From assembly GCA_963576475.1 (NCBI GenBank), contig OY754969.1, forward strand, positions 28,495,388 to 28,559,387: 64,000 nucleotides of DNA, written 5' to 3'. Below are positions 22,234-32,145 of this stretch, in pieces. How positions within the stretch are numbered: the first letter of the stretch is position 1; each line of letters begins with the position of its first letter. The position numbers and the translations under genes were made by a program. The notes under the pieces are model-generated. The model was not told the DNA's origin, did no database searches, and saw only the letters and a list, made by a program, of their open reading frames with translations. The DNA is from Molanna angustata (lineage: Eukaryota; Arthropoda; Insecta; Trichoptera; Molannidae).

Positions 22234-23189
22234 TGAAATATGAAATAAACACAAACTGTGAGACGATATAATTGTGCTTAATTATTTTTTTCTGATGATT
22301 TATTTTACATACTATGTACCTATATGTATGTTGTATAGGTTATTTAGATACCTACCTACTTAGAATTCTTTATTTTTCAAACAAAGAATAAACACTTTGT
22401 TAATATTCTAGGTACTTATAGTTTTAAATGAAAAACATCCCAATGTATATGGAATTAGATACATCTCTACAGAGACGCAGAAAAGAGAAACCAATATTTT
22501 TTTACACATTACACTGCATGAAAACCAAAAATAGTCTGGTCCTTTCGAAATTCAAATTGTTTTTATGTGAGTAGGTAGGTACCTACCTACAAAGATGTTT
22601 GAATAAAAAAAATAACTGTAATGAAACGTATTTATTTTAAATAAAACCTAAACCTCATTTTTATTATTATGAATCCAGTTGATTTACAGAAAAAAATATC
22701 ATAATTTTAAACATTTAAATAAAATATTAAGTTTTTTTTCTCACGTACTTACACCTAATTGATTCAGTGGGTTACACACGGTTGTCTGACAAAGTTATCC
22801 TTCATAGTAACAATAAGGACCAGATAACCTGACTGATATTGATTTAAGATACATTTTGCAGATGGGCTGAAATTCGGTTGGATAAATAAATAATGGGTAT
22901 AGGTAGTAAATAAATATATATTTGTCTACCTAGTTATCACATTGTTGATACTACTCTACTCACAACTCACATACGAAATAAACGAGTGAGCAAAAGCAAT
23001 TCTGTGAACACACTATTCGAGATAATGATGACTTATTTGTAAGAAATCAAGTTATCATGAAAAAAATTGACATCAACGAAAAATCTGGATACTTACCTAT
23101 TTGGCCACTCTGGAAGGTTTTTGAAGTTGGTAATGGAAATAACAATAAAATCATTTGGAATTCTAACGAAATAAGTTAAATAATTCTTT
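22234..23189. other. No gene seen
   Basis: AT-rich with GTAGGTAGGTACCTACC strings. Nothing recognised. Confidence 0.4.
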
Positions 23190-23660
23190 TTAAAATCATC
23201 ATCATCATCATCATCATCACCATTTATCATCATTATCATCATCAATGGCGCTACAGACCATCACGAGCCTTTGCCTCCTCAAGAACCTTCTTAAAATTAT
23301 CAACATCATCAAAAAACGAAATACTTACTTTAAATAGACGCAGTTAAATAAATCTTTTTAAAATCATCATCAACATTTATCATTATTATCATCATCACCA
23401 ATGGCGCTACAGACCATCAAGAGCCTTTGCCTCCTCAAGAACCTTTTTAAAATCATCATCATCATCATCACCATTTATCATCATCATCATCACAAATGGC
23501 GCTACAGACCATCACGAGCCTTTGCCTCCTCAAGAACCTTTTTAAAATCATCATCATCATCACCATTTATCATCATCATCATCACCAATGGCGCAACAGA
23601 ACATCACGAGCCTTTGCCTCCTCAAGAACCTTCCGCCATTTCAACCTATCCATCGTTCGC
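23190..23660 (-). repeat. Tandemly amplified RTE LINE 3' ends
   Basis: Four copies of a 90-160-bp unit. Each has CAATGGCGCTACAGACCATC, CGAGCCTTTGCCTCCTCAAG and AACCTT next to a (CAT)n run. On the minus strand each reads KVLEEAKARDGL then stops and (ATG)n, the usual end of RTE-type LINEs, so a LINE 3' terminus with its microsatellite tail was amplified in tandem. Plus-strand frames here are not genes. Confidence 0.8.
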
Positions 23661-23879
23661 ACCTTCCGATTGTTCCAAAAGTTGTATATACCTATACATA
23701 GGTACATATTATATTTGACCAATATCATTTTTTTTCTCAGTAATCGAAAGCGTCACAGTAAATTTTCTTCGTCACTTCATAGATGGCGATGTGTCTTAAG
23801 CTCATTTTCAAACGAACAGATTTTCAAGATTAAAATATAAAGAGCATTCAAAATTGGATTGATAGGGAGCACAATAAGA

Positions 23880-24027
23880 AGTCATAATCGGGGAAAGTTG
23901 CGCAAGCGCATAAAGTGATCACGTAAACCAGCCGATGACTCGATGCCTCGAGTTCCTGTTATCCTATAATATTCCAACTTTGTCTCTATTGAGATATTAA
24001 AAAATGTCATAAAAGTGAAGTATAGCA
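23880..24027 (+). repeat. Flanking repeat block A (copy 1)
   Basis: From CGAGTTCCTGTTATCC to AAAGTGAAGTATAG it is almost identical to 25701-25783. The upstream part (GTTGCGCAAGCGCATAAAGTGATCACGTAAACC...) matches 38711-38760 in reverse. It adjoins the minisatellite at 24046. Confidence 0.8.
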
Positions 24028-24045
24028 GCGGTCTAGGACACTTGG

Positions 24046-24226
24046 CTGCGGGCACTTGAGTGCGGGACACTTGGGTGCGGGACACTTGGCTGCGAGACAC
24101 TTGGCTGCGGCGGACATTTGGCTGCGGGACACTTGGGTGCGACGGACACTTGGGTGCGAGCCCACTTGGTTGCGAGTCCATTTGGTCGCGACGGACACTT
24201 GGGTGTGAGCCCACTTGGTCGCGAAT
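24046..24226. repeat. GGGACACTTGGCTGCG minisatellite, copy 1
   Basis: Units of 16-18 bp, GACACTTGG(G/C)TGCG(G/A), alternating with GCGAGCCCACTTGGTC units. An inverted copy of the array lies at 25505-25692. The many overlapping frames are repeat artefacts. Confidence 0.92.
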
Positions 24227-24582
24227 TCAAAAATATTTTTTTTCTGCCTAGGGCTGAAGTTTTTCGTGCTGATTTTTGTAATGCTCTTTATAATATAAGT
24301 AGTTGATATACAAGTAGGTACCTATATACAGACATTAAAAATATAAAAAAAATATTTATTTATTAAATCTTCTTGAAATTATAATTAGTACACTGGCGGG
24401 CTTATTGCCTAGTAGCAATTTCTTCCAATTTGTACATATGTTTGAAATTGTAAAGTAAAAACAAGGTTATTAAGCCAAATTATTTTTTACACTATAAAAA
24501 TATGAGAATTTTTCATACACACTAGTTGCATGTAACACATGAGATCCAACTGTCGATAGCGATAGTATGTATAGTTGAAGAA

Positions 24583-24637
24583 TTCTTCTTCTTCTTTCGT
24601 GTCAGCAACGCATTGTTGCGTTGCTGTGGTAATAATA
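24583..24637 (-). mobile_element. Short LINE-tail fragment with target duplication
   Basis: A ~55-bp insertion beginning with TTCTTCTTC (a (GAA)n tail on the minus strand) and containing GCAACGCATTGTTGCGTTGC. It is flanked by ATAGTTGAAGAA on both sides, a 12-bp direct repeat present only once in repeat T copy 1. Confidence 0.65.
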
Positions 24638-24743
24638 GTTGAAGAATAAGTAAGTAGGTACCAAACTATAAATCAATAAATCGAAATTATTGAATTTTTT
24701 TAAGATATTTTGTTTTCTACACAAAACATGTAGGTATGTATGC

Positions 24744-24957
24744 CGACCGCCGTGGCACTGTTGGTAAGCCGTTCGGTTTCTGTGCGGGCGTCCTGGGTTC
24801 GATTCCCAGTAGAGGAGAAATATATTTAAATTCATTTCTCACGCAAATATTGCTTCTCTGGGCTGGAAACACTGGTTATTTGGAAGAAATTGCCATACGG
24901 CAATAAACTCGCCACTTGCGCATGGTGCAAGGAAGTGTTTATTATTATTGTGTATGT
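24744..24957 (+). mobile_element. SINE-gamma, tRNA-derived
   Basis: The head reads CGCCGTGGCACTGTTGGTAA, with B box GGTTCGATTCC. The body has GAGGAGAAATATATTTAAAT, GGAAGAAATTGCCATACGGC and CTCGCCACTTGCGCA, and it ends in (TTA)n. It matches 34748-34965 along its length and lies inside repeat T. Confidence 0.88.
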
Positions 24958-25080
24958 CAAGATAGGATAGTATGGAGGTTAGTCCCTTTTTTCCTACCCG
25001 GAATATGAAAACAGCATGATGGTATGTATGTATGTTTAGAGATTAAGTATCAAACTATTAAGTCTTCTAACATTATAGGC

Positions 25081-25504
25081 GACAAAACAAAAAATATAAA
25101 AATATATTTACTGATATATATTTACTGATTTACTGATATAAATATATTTACTGATATATTTACAAAAAAATATATTTACTGAGAAGAACAAAACTGTATA
25201 TTTTATAAAAATAATAAACATTATAGTTTCTGTTGTATCCCTTTATTTTCATATAGATTCTTTTTTGATATTCCTTTTCTTATAGATTTGTAGGCCGATA
25301 TTTAATGCAGGATGTGGCACTTGTAATTGGCTGACCAGTTTTGTAGTAGCTTGCCCTTATTTGATGAAACAACGATGTACTTATAGTAACTTTTTAGCTG
25401 TAAGTGGTTCTTTAAATAAAAATAAATAAATAAATATAAAGAGCATTACAAAAATCAGTACGAAATATTTCATTCCTAAGCAGAAAAAAATATTTTTGAT
25501 TTCG
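25081..25504. other. No gene seen
   Basis: AT-rich, with short ATATATTTACTGAT repeats at 25105-25180. Near 25438-25504 an inverted match to 24230-24290 (flank of the minisatellite) begins. Confidence 0.5.
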
Positions 25505-25692
25505 CGACCAAGTGGGCTCGCACCCAAGTGTCCGTCGCGACCAAATGGACTCGCAACCAAGTGGGCTCGCACCCAAGTGTCCGTCGCACCCAAGTGTCCC
25601 GCAGCCAAATGTCCCCCGCAGCCAAGTGTCTCGCAGCCAAGTGTCCCGCACCCAAGTGTCCCGCACCCAAGTGGCCGCAGTCAAGTGTCCCA
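25505..25692. repeat. GGGACACTTGGCTGCG minisatellite, copy 2 (inverted)
   Basis: The reverse complement of the array at 24046-24226, with the same mixture of CGCACCCAAGTGTCC and GACCAAGTGGGCTCG units. Block A (25701-25783), however, lies in the same orientation as in copy 1. Confidence 0.92.
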
Positions 25693-25792
25693 TTCCGTAG
25701 GTGCCTCGAGTTCCTGTTATCCTATAATATTCCAACTTTGTCTCTATTGAGATATTAAAAAATGTCATAAAAGTGAAGTATAGTTTATCTCC

Positions 25793-26530
25793 AAACATCT
25801 TTCAGTACATGATTAAACCAACCAAACAATAAAACTAAATTTTATCTTCTGCGCACGCACGTAATTTTTATAAATGTTTAGTAATAACTATAGGTTCTGT
25901 ATTTTATGTAGGAATGCTGTATTTTATGTAGGAATGCTGTATTTTTATGTAGGTACTTTATTAAATATTGAATATTGGTTCCCTGCGAGTGACTTTTGAG
26001 AATTTTATATTTTAATTTTTCACTAATAAAATTTCTCGTTTCTTAAATTTAAAAATACTCTTTGTAGGATGAGTTCAGTGTTGTGTGTTTAGTATAGGTA
26101 CAGACTGTGTCTCCGGCATTCAGGCCGGAAGTGTGTCGGCTTTAATATCATATTTCTCAACTTGTCACTTCCGGTAGCTGCAGAAAATAATTATATTACC
26201 AACAAAACGAACCGAACATCTGGCGGGAACGCAACATACATACCTACATACCGTACCGCGGTTGACTCCAAGCAACGATCGCATCTTTAAGTTTTTTGGG
26301 ATATTTTGTGCATTTTTTGTACGTGTTGCTACATAATATATTATTATATTTCGGTTGTGATTTGGGAATATTTTTCAACAAATGCCATTTTGGCAGTTGC
26401 AGGATGTCCGTACCAATGAAAAAAGGGGATACCACGGATGTGAAAAAATGCTTCGACCACACAAATTATATTTTAAAGGAATGGGTTAATCAATCACAGA
26501 CGACATTTTTAAATTTGATTTATTTTAAGA
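25793..26530. other. No gene recognised
   Basis: Includes three small TGTATTTTATGTAGGAATGC tandem copies near 25900 and a short GC-richer stretch (CCGGCATTCAGGCCGGAAGTG) near 26115. The two opposing 72-79-codon frames at 26244-26535 look like chance. Confidence 0.4.
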
Positions 26531-26665
26531 CTTAGTTACACCTTGTGCAAGTGGCGAATTTATTGACAAATGCCAGTTTCTTACAATTAACCAGTATTTC
26601 CATACCTATCAGCAAGGCAAAATATATACGTGAGAAATAGTTTACAATAAATTTCTCCTCTAGAT
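26531..26665 (-). mobile_element. SINE-gamma, old diverged copy
   Basis: GCAAGTGGCGAATTTATTG, a CAGTTTCTTACAATTAACCAG-like stretch, ATACGTGAGAAATAG and AAATTTCTCCTCT follow the minus-strand order of SINE-gamma but are diverged. The tRNA-like head is missing. Confidence 0.65.
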
Positions 26666-27240
26666 CTAACACAGAAGACCAACACTACTCCACAGCATAT
26701 GTATTTTCAACAGAGAATTATTCTATTCGGATTAATTTTTAGGACTAGTTGAGACATTTAAATTTATACGCGATACCTAATAGATCGGAACAAGTTTAGT
26801 ATGAGGACGGAGTTATATCTTATTCATCAAAATGTATGCGGGCCACGCCGGGTATGTATGATAGATATATTTTTTGTTTCTTCTTGACACAGGACATGCC
26901 AAATATTTTTTAAATCGCCTTAAACACGTATACGGTATATAAGAAAAGTAATAGCTTTTGCATACATTCAGGCGTGTTAATTAACTTAATTTATTTTGAC
27001 ATCGAGTTTGTGATTTGGCAATATTCATATCAGGGGGCAAGTCCGGTCAAACGCTGAAATCAAAACCCTCATGATAACCCATATCATGGATATAGTTATC
27101 ATATGGAGTTTTATAATATCTTCTTGGTCTTGGTCTTCCTCCCATGTCATGAAATTCTGGTATTTCAAGAAATAATTTGTTAATACTCGTAAACGTTTAA
27201 CGATATCTCAATTCACGTTTACCAAAAACATCAATTTAAA
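26666..27240. other. No gene; part shared with 52640-52770
   Basis: From 27035, GGGGGCAAGTCCGGTCAAACG, TCATGATAACCCATAT and TTATAATATCTTC match (inverted in part) the area around 52640-52770, so it is a dispersed non-coding repeat. The rest was not recognised. Confidence 0.45.
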
Positions 27241-27245
27241 GCCCT

Positions 27246-27462
27246 ATAGGGACAAAGGGACGAAAGGGACTGAAGGGACGAAAGGGACTGAAGGGACGAA
27301 AGGGACTGAAGGGACGAAAGGGACTGAAGGGACGAAAGGGACTGAAGGGACGAAAGGGACTGAAGGGACGAAAGGGACTGAAGGGACGAAAGGGACTGAA
27401 GGGACGAAAGGGACTGAAGGGACGAAACTGAAGGGACGAAAGGGACTGAAGGGGATGTAAGG
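27246..27462. repeat. 18-bp minisatellite, GGGACTGAAGGGACGAAA
   Basis: About twelve near-perfect 18-bp copies. This is the reverse complement of the CCCTTCAGTACCTTCCGT family at 59-64 kb. One copy has a 5-bp deletion near 27425. The (RPFSPF)n frame is an artefact of a unit divisible by three. Confidence 0.95.
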
Positions 27463-28879
27463 TAACTGCAGTCCCTTCTGTCATTGTCTGTTTAACACCA
27501 CCAGATCATTGAATGAATACCATGCACACAATTTTATATAAATTCCTTTTTGAAATGACAAATAAATAGATAAATAAAAATTTAGAAACCTTCCCAGATG
27601 TGGACTGAACAAATCATCAAAATCATCAATTGAAATCAGATGGATGGTATAGAGCACTAAAGGATATACAAAGATACAAATTATATTAAAATCTGGCGTT
27701 TTCACCTATAAAGTGGATCCGCAATGGTAAATGTAACCGCTCCCAGATGCCAAACTAACCTTCTTCATTCCTGCATACATAAAACTGATAAATGGCGTTA
27801 TAACATAATATATAAAGCAACTCCTTCACACGAGTCCTAATACAACAACATACAATCCTAACCAAACTTTTGGTTCCGTCCGCATTTGACCATATCATTA
27901 GCCCATAAAAACATGGGCAGAATAATTAGGTACTTATTTATTGTTCTTGTGAGTACAAAATTAAGAACTTTGTATCAAATTAGGTATTGCTTATGCACTA
28001 TCATAAAACAAAATCATAAAATATTATTTTAAAATTTCCAGTTAAGTTTTCCAATAAAACAAGATGCTATTACAGTTCTAACATGTTATTGATCTTTTAA
28101 GCAACAGAATCGACTTTATCGTTGCCATTAATAAAACCTTGGAGCAGTAAATATGAAATAAAACACTGTCATAAAGCGGTAAAAAATGTAGATGATCATG
28201 TATGTTTAACTATATTGTGAAATGATTTCTAATCAATGATCTCATTAAACGACATCATGAAATACCAGGATATCATGAAATCTTTTACCACTTTGTGATT
28301 TCATTAATTTTATGATATTGCTATGACACATAAGTTGACAAGATGATATTCATCGAGTCCATCGACAATATATCAATGTTTGATTAATGATTTACTAAAT
28401 TATGCCTTACATGTTTGAGCTATAAAATGAGATTCCTTTGGTTTCATTAGAGTTTTCCATTGTGGCATGTCATTTCTCTATTTGAAGTGGGAAAAAAATA
28501 CTGAACTTCTAGTCTATAAAATAAAATATAAATAAACCTCTATGAATATTTTTGTTTTGCTTATGTCCGTGTATCTTTTTATTATCATGATTAGTTCATC
28601 TTTCAAAATTCCACTTGTATCTAGTATCACCTTTTTGTATCCTAACCTTCATCTTTATGACCTCCTCCACCTCACTATACTCCTATCAGCTCTGCAAATA
28701 TGATTCATCAGACATTTATTATTCATTTTCTCTATGTTACCAAAAAATCTCTAGGCATTGATATCAGAGATATTTTACAATATCCCTAATAATTATACAT
28801 TCTTCTCTAACATCTTATCCTGTCGTATCAAGTTCCTTATGAAAATTTAAGGTTTTGTATATCTAATCATTTGACATTT
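27463..28879. other. No gene seen
   Basis: AT-rich. Inverted CATCATGAAAT-like strings recur near 28250-28280. Nothing recognised. Confidence 0.4.
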
Positions 28880-29042
28880 CTTTGCAATATTTATATAAAA
28901 GTTTGATGTATCTTGGAATCAAGTCGAGAAGGACCTTCAGATAGCCGTGCGAAATTGAAGAGATAATTAAACAAGACGCAACAGAGAAAATTCCTTGAGG
29001 AGGCCAAGGTCCATCCCGGGCTGTGGAGCCACTGATGATAAT
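28880..29042 (+). mobile_element. RTE LINE tail, short
   Basis: With frameshifts it reads EDLQIAVRN, then a RREKIPEEAKVHPGLWSH-like end and stops followed by GATGATAATGATC. This is the same type of terminus (EEAKxxxGLWxH) as the tandem copies at 23190. Confidence 0.55.
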
Positions 29043-29805
29043 GATCAATGTGGTGTGTGAGGATTTGGAGTCAAATTGTTTGTTTTTTTTTAGCCCTTAG
29101 ATTCATTTAAAAAAGTTAAAAAACTGAAGTTTTTTGGCATTCCACTCAAAAACCCATTTACAATAATTGTCAATTCATGTCTTGGTATTGGGTTATGGAG
29201 CATACAAAAGTTTTTTGTTACATTTAATGAAATGTCGAGTCTTGACTATACCTACATTTTTTTTCTTTTTGTTTATTGTATATTTTTTTTGTATTACTTA
29301 TTGTTGTTTTTAATAATAATATAATAATAATAATTATGATAAAATTTATTCCAGTTATGAGCAAGAGGGTGCAATGCTACACAAACAATATTTTTTACAT
29401 ACAAATAATATAAAATATACATTTTAACGTTTTTGAAAAAAGAAAATAAAATTTACACAATATATGTAGATATACACAAAAAATGAAAGAAAATACCAAA
29501 TGAGTTCATATGAAAAACAAAAATCACTTTATGTAGACATACTACTATCATCCTCGATCCAATCTGCCCATCTTTGTGACAGTCTCGGACCTTGGTGCCC
29601 CTGTACAGCCTATATGATCGAGTTAGGGTTTGTCCATTTCCTCTCATGGTATGAGGCGATTCGATGTCTGAGGACACCGAGAAATCCATGACATCGCCCC
29701 TCCGCAAACATACTTGAAGCGCTGCTATATCCGAAGAATATTCTATGGGAGTCATTATATTGCACCCAAAGTCGTTCCATTGTCGATCTTCTGTACGATA
29801 CCCAT
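29043..29805. other. No gene; possible LINE 3' UTR on the minus strand
   Basis: Near 29310-29400 the minus strand has GAATAAATTTTATCAT followed by an (ATT)n tract, as at a LINE 3' end. The 100-codon minus frame at 29453-29755 includes RGNGQTLTRSYRLYRGTK but I cannot assign it. Confidence 0.4.
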
Positions 29806-30290
29806 ATTTTTACTCTCCACTACTATGGAATAGTGGAGTTATGATTTCACAATTTTTAAGCATATTTTTTTTACATTAATTTCTCAACAGGTATCATGTA
29901 GAGAGTGCATACTATGAGTTTCGTTACAATGTTTTATATGAAAACTTATGAAAATGAAAACTTTTGCCCTCTGAGAAACTAATATTTGTTTAGGAATCTA
30001 ATATAAATGTACTTCATATAGCTTAGCATCCACAGAGGCGTAACAGATGGATGGGATTTTTATTTCCTAGCAACAACGTCGTGATTGCCGACTATCCAAT
30101 GCGTGCGCATGAATTCCTATATAGAATTCTCTGCGTTCGCTGCGCTTATGTGTACGCTAACCATAAAAATCCATTTAGGGATTGTCAACCTTTCAACAAC
30201 AAAAATGTAGGTACACTATGTAGTGGAGAGTAGGTACACTAGTATTGGTCGCAAACCACTGGTTTTTGTTTTATATTGCACTGAATTTTT
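29806..30290. repeat. Dispersed repeat Y, copy 1
   Basis: TTCTCAACAGGTATCATGTA, GAGAGTGCATACTATGAGTT, AAACTAATATTTGTTTAGGA and AGGGATTGTCAACCTTTCAA match 44610-44855. The end motif TAGTATTGGTCGCAAACCAC resembles the TGTTGGCCACAACTCAC end of copy 2. A MITE interrupts it at 30018-30170. Confidence 0.75.
30018..30170. mobile_element. MITE Z-related element inside repeat Y
   Basis: Begins GCTTAGCATCCACAGAGGCG and ends CGCTTATGTGTACGCTAACC, a diverged version of the inverted ends of MITE Z (31154-31332). It is absent from Y copy 2 at the equivalent position. Confidence 0.6.
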
Positions 30291-30384
30291 CATCGCAATT
30301 TTTACATAAGCCCCTTCATTGGGGGTTAATTGATAAAATAAATTCAACAAGTAATAAGTAAGGTGAGACATATGAAGTCCAGGT

Positions 30385-30860
30385 TGTTGTTGAGAAAGAC
30401 AAAACTAACACTATAAAACTATTGTCAGACCAGTGTTGACATATGCCTCCGAGACGAGGACCAACTTAGTATTTTTGAAAGAAAAATCCTGCGGCAAATC
30501 TACGGAGCTGTTTGTGAGGGTGGTGTGTGGAGAATCAGATACAATCACGAGCTGTACCAGTTTTATGATGATATAGACGTTAGGGTATTTGTAAGGATTG
30601 GGAGACTTAGATGGCTTGGACATGTGGAGAGGATGAGTGAGCAACTGCCCGACAGAAGAGTCCATCACCATAGACCAGAGGGTGTGAGGCGTATGGGGAG
30701 ACCCAAGTTGAGATGGATGGACTGCGTCCAGGGGGATCTGGACTTTTTTTGGGCGTGGTCAATTGGAGACAAAGAGCCACTGACAGATCAAAAATGGAGA
30801 AGACTTCTTTTTGGAAGCCAGGTCCCACCTTGGGATGTAGAGCTGATGATGATGAATAAG
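30385..30860 (+). mobile_element. RTE-type LINE tail (family E)
   Basis: An early frame reads ERKILRQIYGAVCEG. The main frame (30525-30878) has WRIRYNHELYQFYDD, GRLRWLGHVERM, RRMGRPKLRWMDCVQGDL and a DQKWRRLL block. This is the C-terminal third of an RTE-like polyprotein, with the catalytic domain lost. One frameshift lies near 30520. Confidence 0.82.
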
Positions 30861-30974
30861 CAAGGTGACTTAAATTGAATTTTTATTTCAGATTTAATGA
30901 CAAGTCAAACAATTTATTTAAGTTAACTAATGGTAAGGTAATTTAAGATAATTCAATTAAGACATTCATATAAT

Positions 30975-31056
30975 ATATCATCATACCATATTTGGGGCAG
31001 GCAAAGGGAACCAAGCACTTTATACTTTTCACACACATCTTGTCTTTTCGTACAAT
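30975..31056 (-). mobile_element. RTE-A 3' remnant
   Basis: ATCATACCATATTTGGGGCAGGCAAAGGGAACC resembles the minus-strand 3' end of RTE-A at 955-1020 (CATACCATCACGCC...GGGTAGGCAGAGAG). Short and diverged. Confidence 0.5.
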
Positions 31057-31153
31057 AGTCATTTGTATTTTGGAAAATTGAAAGAGCAAAAAATTCTAAT
31101 TCAAGTATTGTAAGGAAAAGAGGAACACATTGAATGTTTGGAAGTTGGTATTG

Positions 31154-31332
31154 AGGCTAGCGTCCATACAGACGCAGCGCATCAGACAGATTTTAGTATT
31201 CTTTGTATAGGAATTCATACAAGTGCATCCACTAATCGATTGGCATTCTACGGAGCGCACACATCATTGCTATCATTGTTGCTAGGAGACAAAAATCCGA
31301 TCCGTTCACTGCGCCTGTATGGACGCTAGCCT
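31154..31332. mobile_element. MITE Z, 179 bp, intact ends
   Basis: Inverted ends AGGCTAGCGTCCATACAG (left) and TGTATGGACGCTAGCCT (right), continuing into GACGCAGCGCATC facing GTTCACTGCGCC. No frame of interest. Related pieces lie at 30018, 32797 and 34012. It sits just past the IDS 3' end. Confidence 0.85.
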
Positions 31333-31347
31333 TTATATTCCAATAAT

Positions 31348-31353
31348 TTTATT
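31348..31353 (-). terminator. Candidate IDS poly(A) signal
   Basis: AATAAA on the minus strand, about 190 bases after the IDS stop codon and just before MITE Z. It is the first plausible signal downstream, and no transcript evidence is available. Confidence 0.4.
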
Positions 31354-31540
31354 ATTTTTTACTTCTCCTAAAACCAATAAAGACCAATCCATGGATTGTG
31401 ACCATGAAGAAGAAATTTGTCCTAAGTAATTTCTTACACTTGTAAAAATACGTCTTATCTTAAAACATAAACATTTCTACAATACAAAGTTAGATAATGT
31501 TCGCAAACAAAGCTGTATTTGCAGTTTCAATATTTGGTCT

Positions 31541-32145
31541 TCATACCTTCAATCCTAAACGCCATCCACCACGCAGCTTTGCACTCAAATGCTTTATTAG
31601 ATATTGTAATTCCATTCGATTTGATAAATTTAACGTTTCATCTGTGTCAATTGAATGATCATACAACTCCTTTGCATGTACAACACTCCAATTTGCCTTG
31701 CATGAAGTATGATTAAAATCTACCCACTCAGTATATCGATGTCTTTTTGTTCTTATGGTGTATCCCATGATTTTAATATCCTTCAGACGAGGTTCATCAG
31801 TATTCGGATGATACGATGGATATAAACCTGGTCTCGGATATTGACTGTACGCTGCATGGTTCCATTTCAACTTCTTATTGTTTCTTATACCCTTTTTCAT
31901 TAAGGGAACTAAACTAAATCCTTCAACGCAAAATTGGACACTTTTATTCTCTGGGCATATTGGAATCTGTTTCTTAATTCCTGTGAGTTCAATGACTGTA
32001 GGAAAGATATCAATTAATTCTACTATTTGGTTTATACTCATTTTCTTCTCTGTTAAACCAGGAGCATGAATAATTAATGGTAATTTTAAAGCAACATCGA
32101 AATTGCTATATTTTGCCCACTCTCCGTGTTCTCCTAATGACCATC
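31541..32145 (-). CDS. IDS: IDS exon 4 (residues 330-530)
   Basis: Acceptor TTTTTTAG|GATGG restores Gly330. Encodes WSLGEHGEWAKYSNFD, LVELIDIFPTV-like and GYTIRTKRHRYTEWVDF blocks typical of the IDS C-terminal subdomain, and ends GLKV-stop (TGA). Confidence 0.95.

Larger units (their letters stand above)
24519..25080 (+). repeat. Dispersed repeat T, copy 2, with two insertions
   Basis: Colinear with 8495-8770 but interrupted by a LINE-tail fragment (24583-24637) and a SINE-gamma (24744-24957). Confidence 0.75.

Noticed and set aside
24007..24251. Several overlapping small proteins around the GHLGAGHLAAR-type frames (also 25381-25798)
   Set aside because: All six frames are open because of a short-unit minisatellite. 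No splice or start context.
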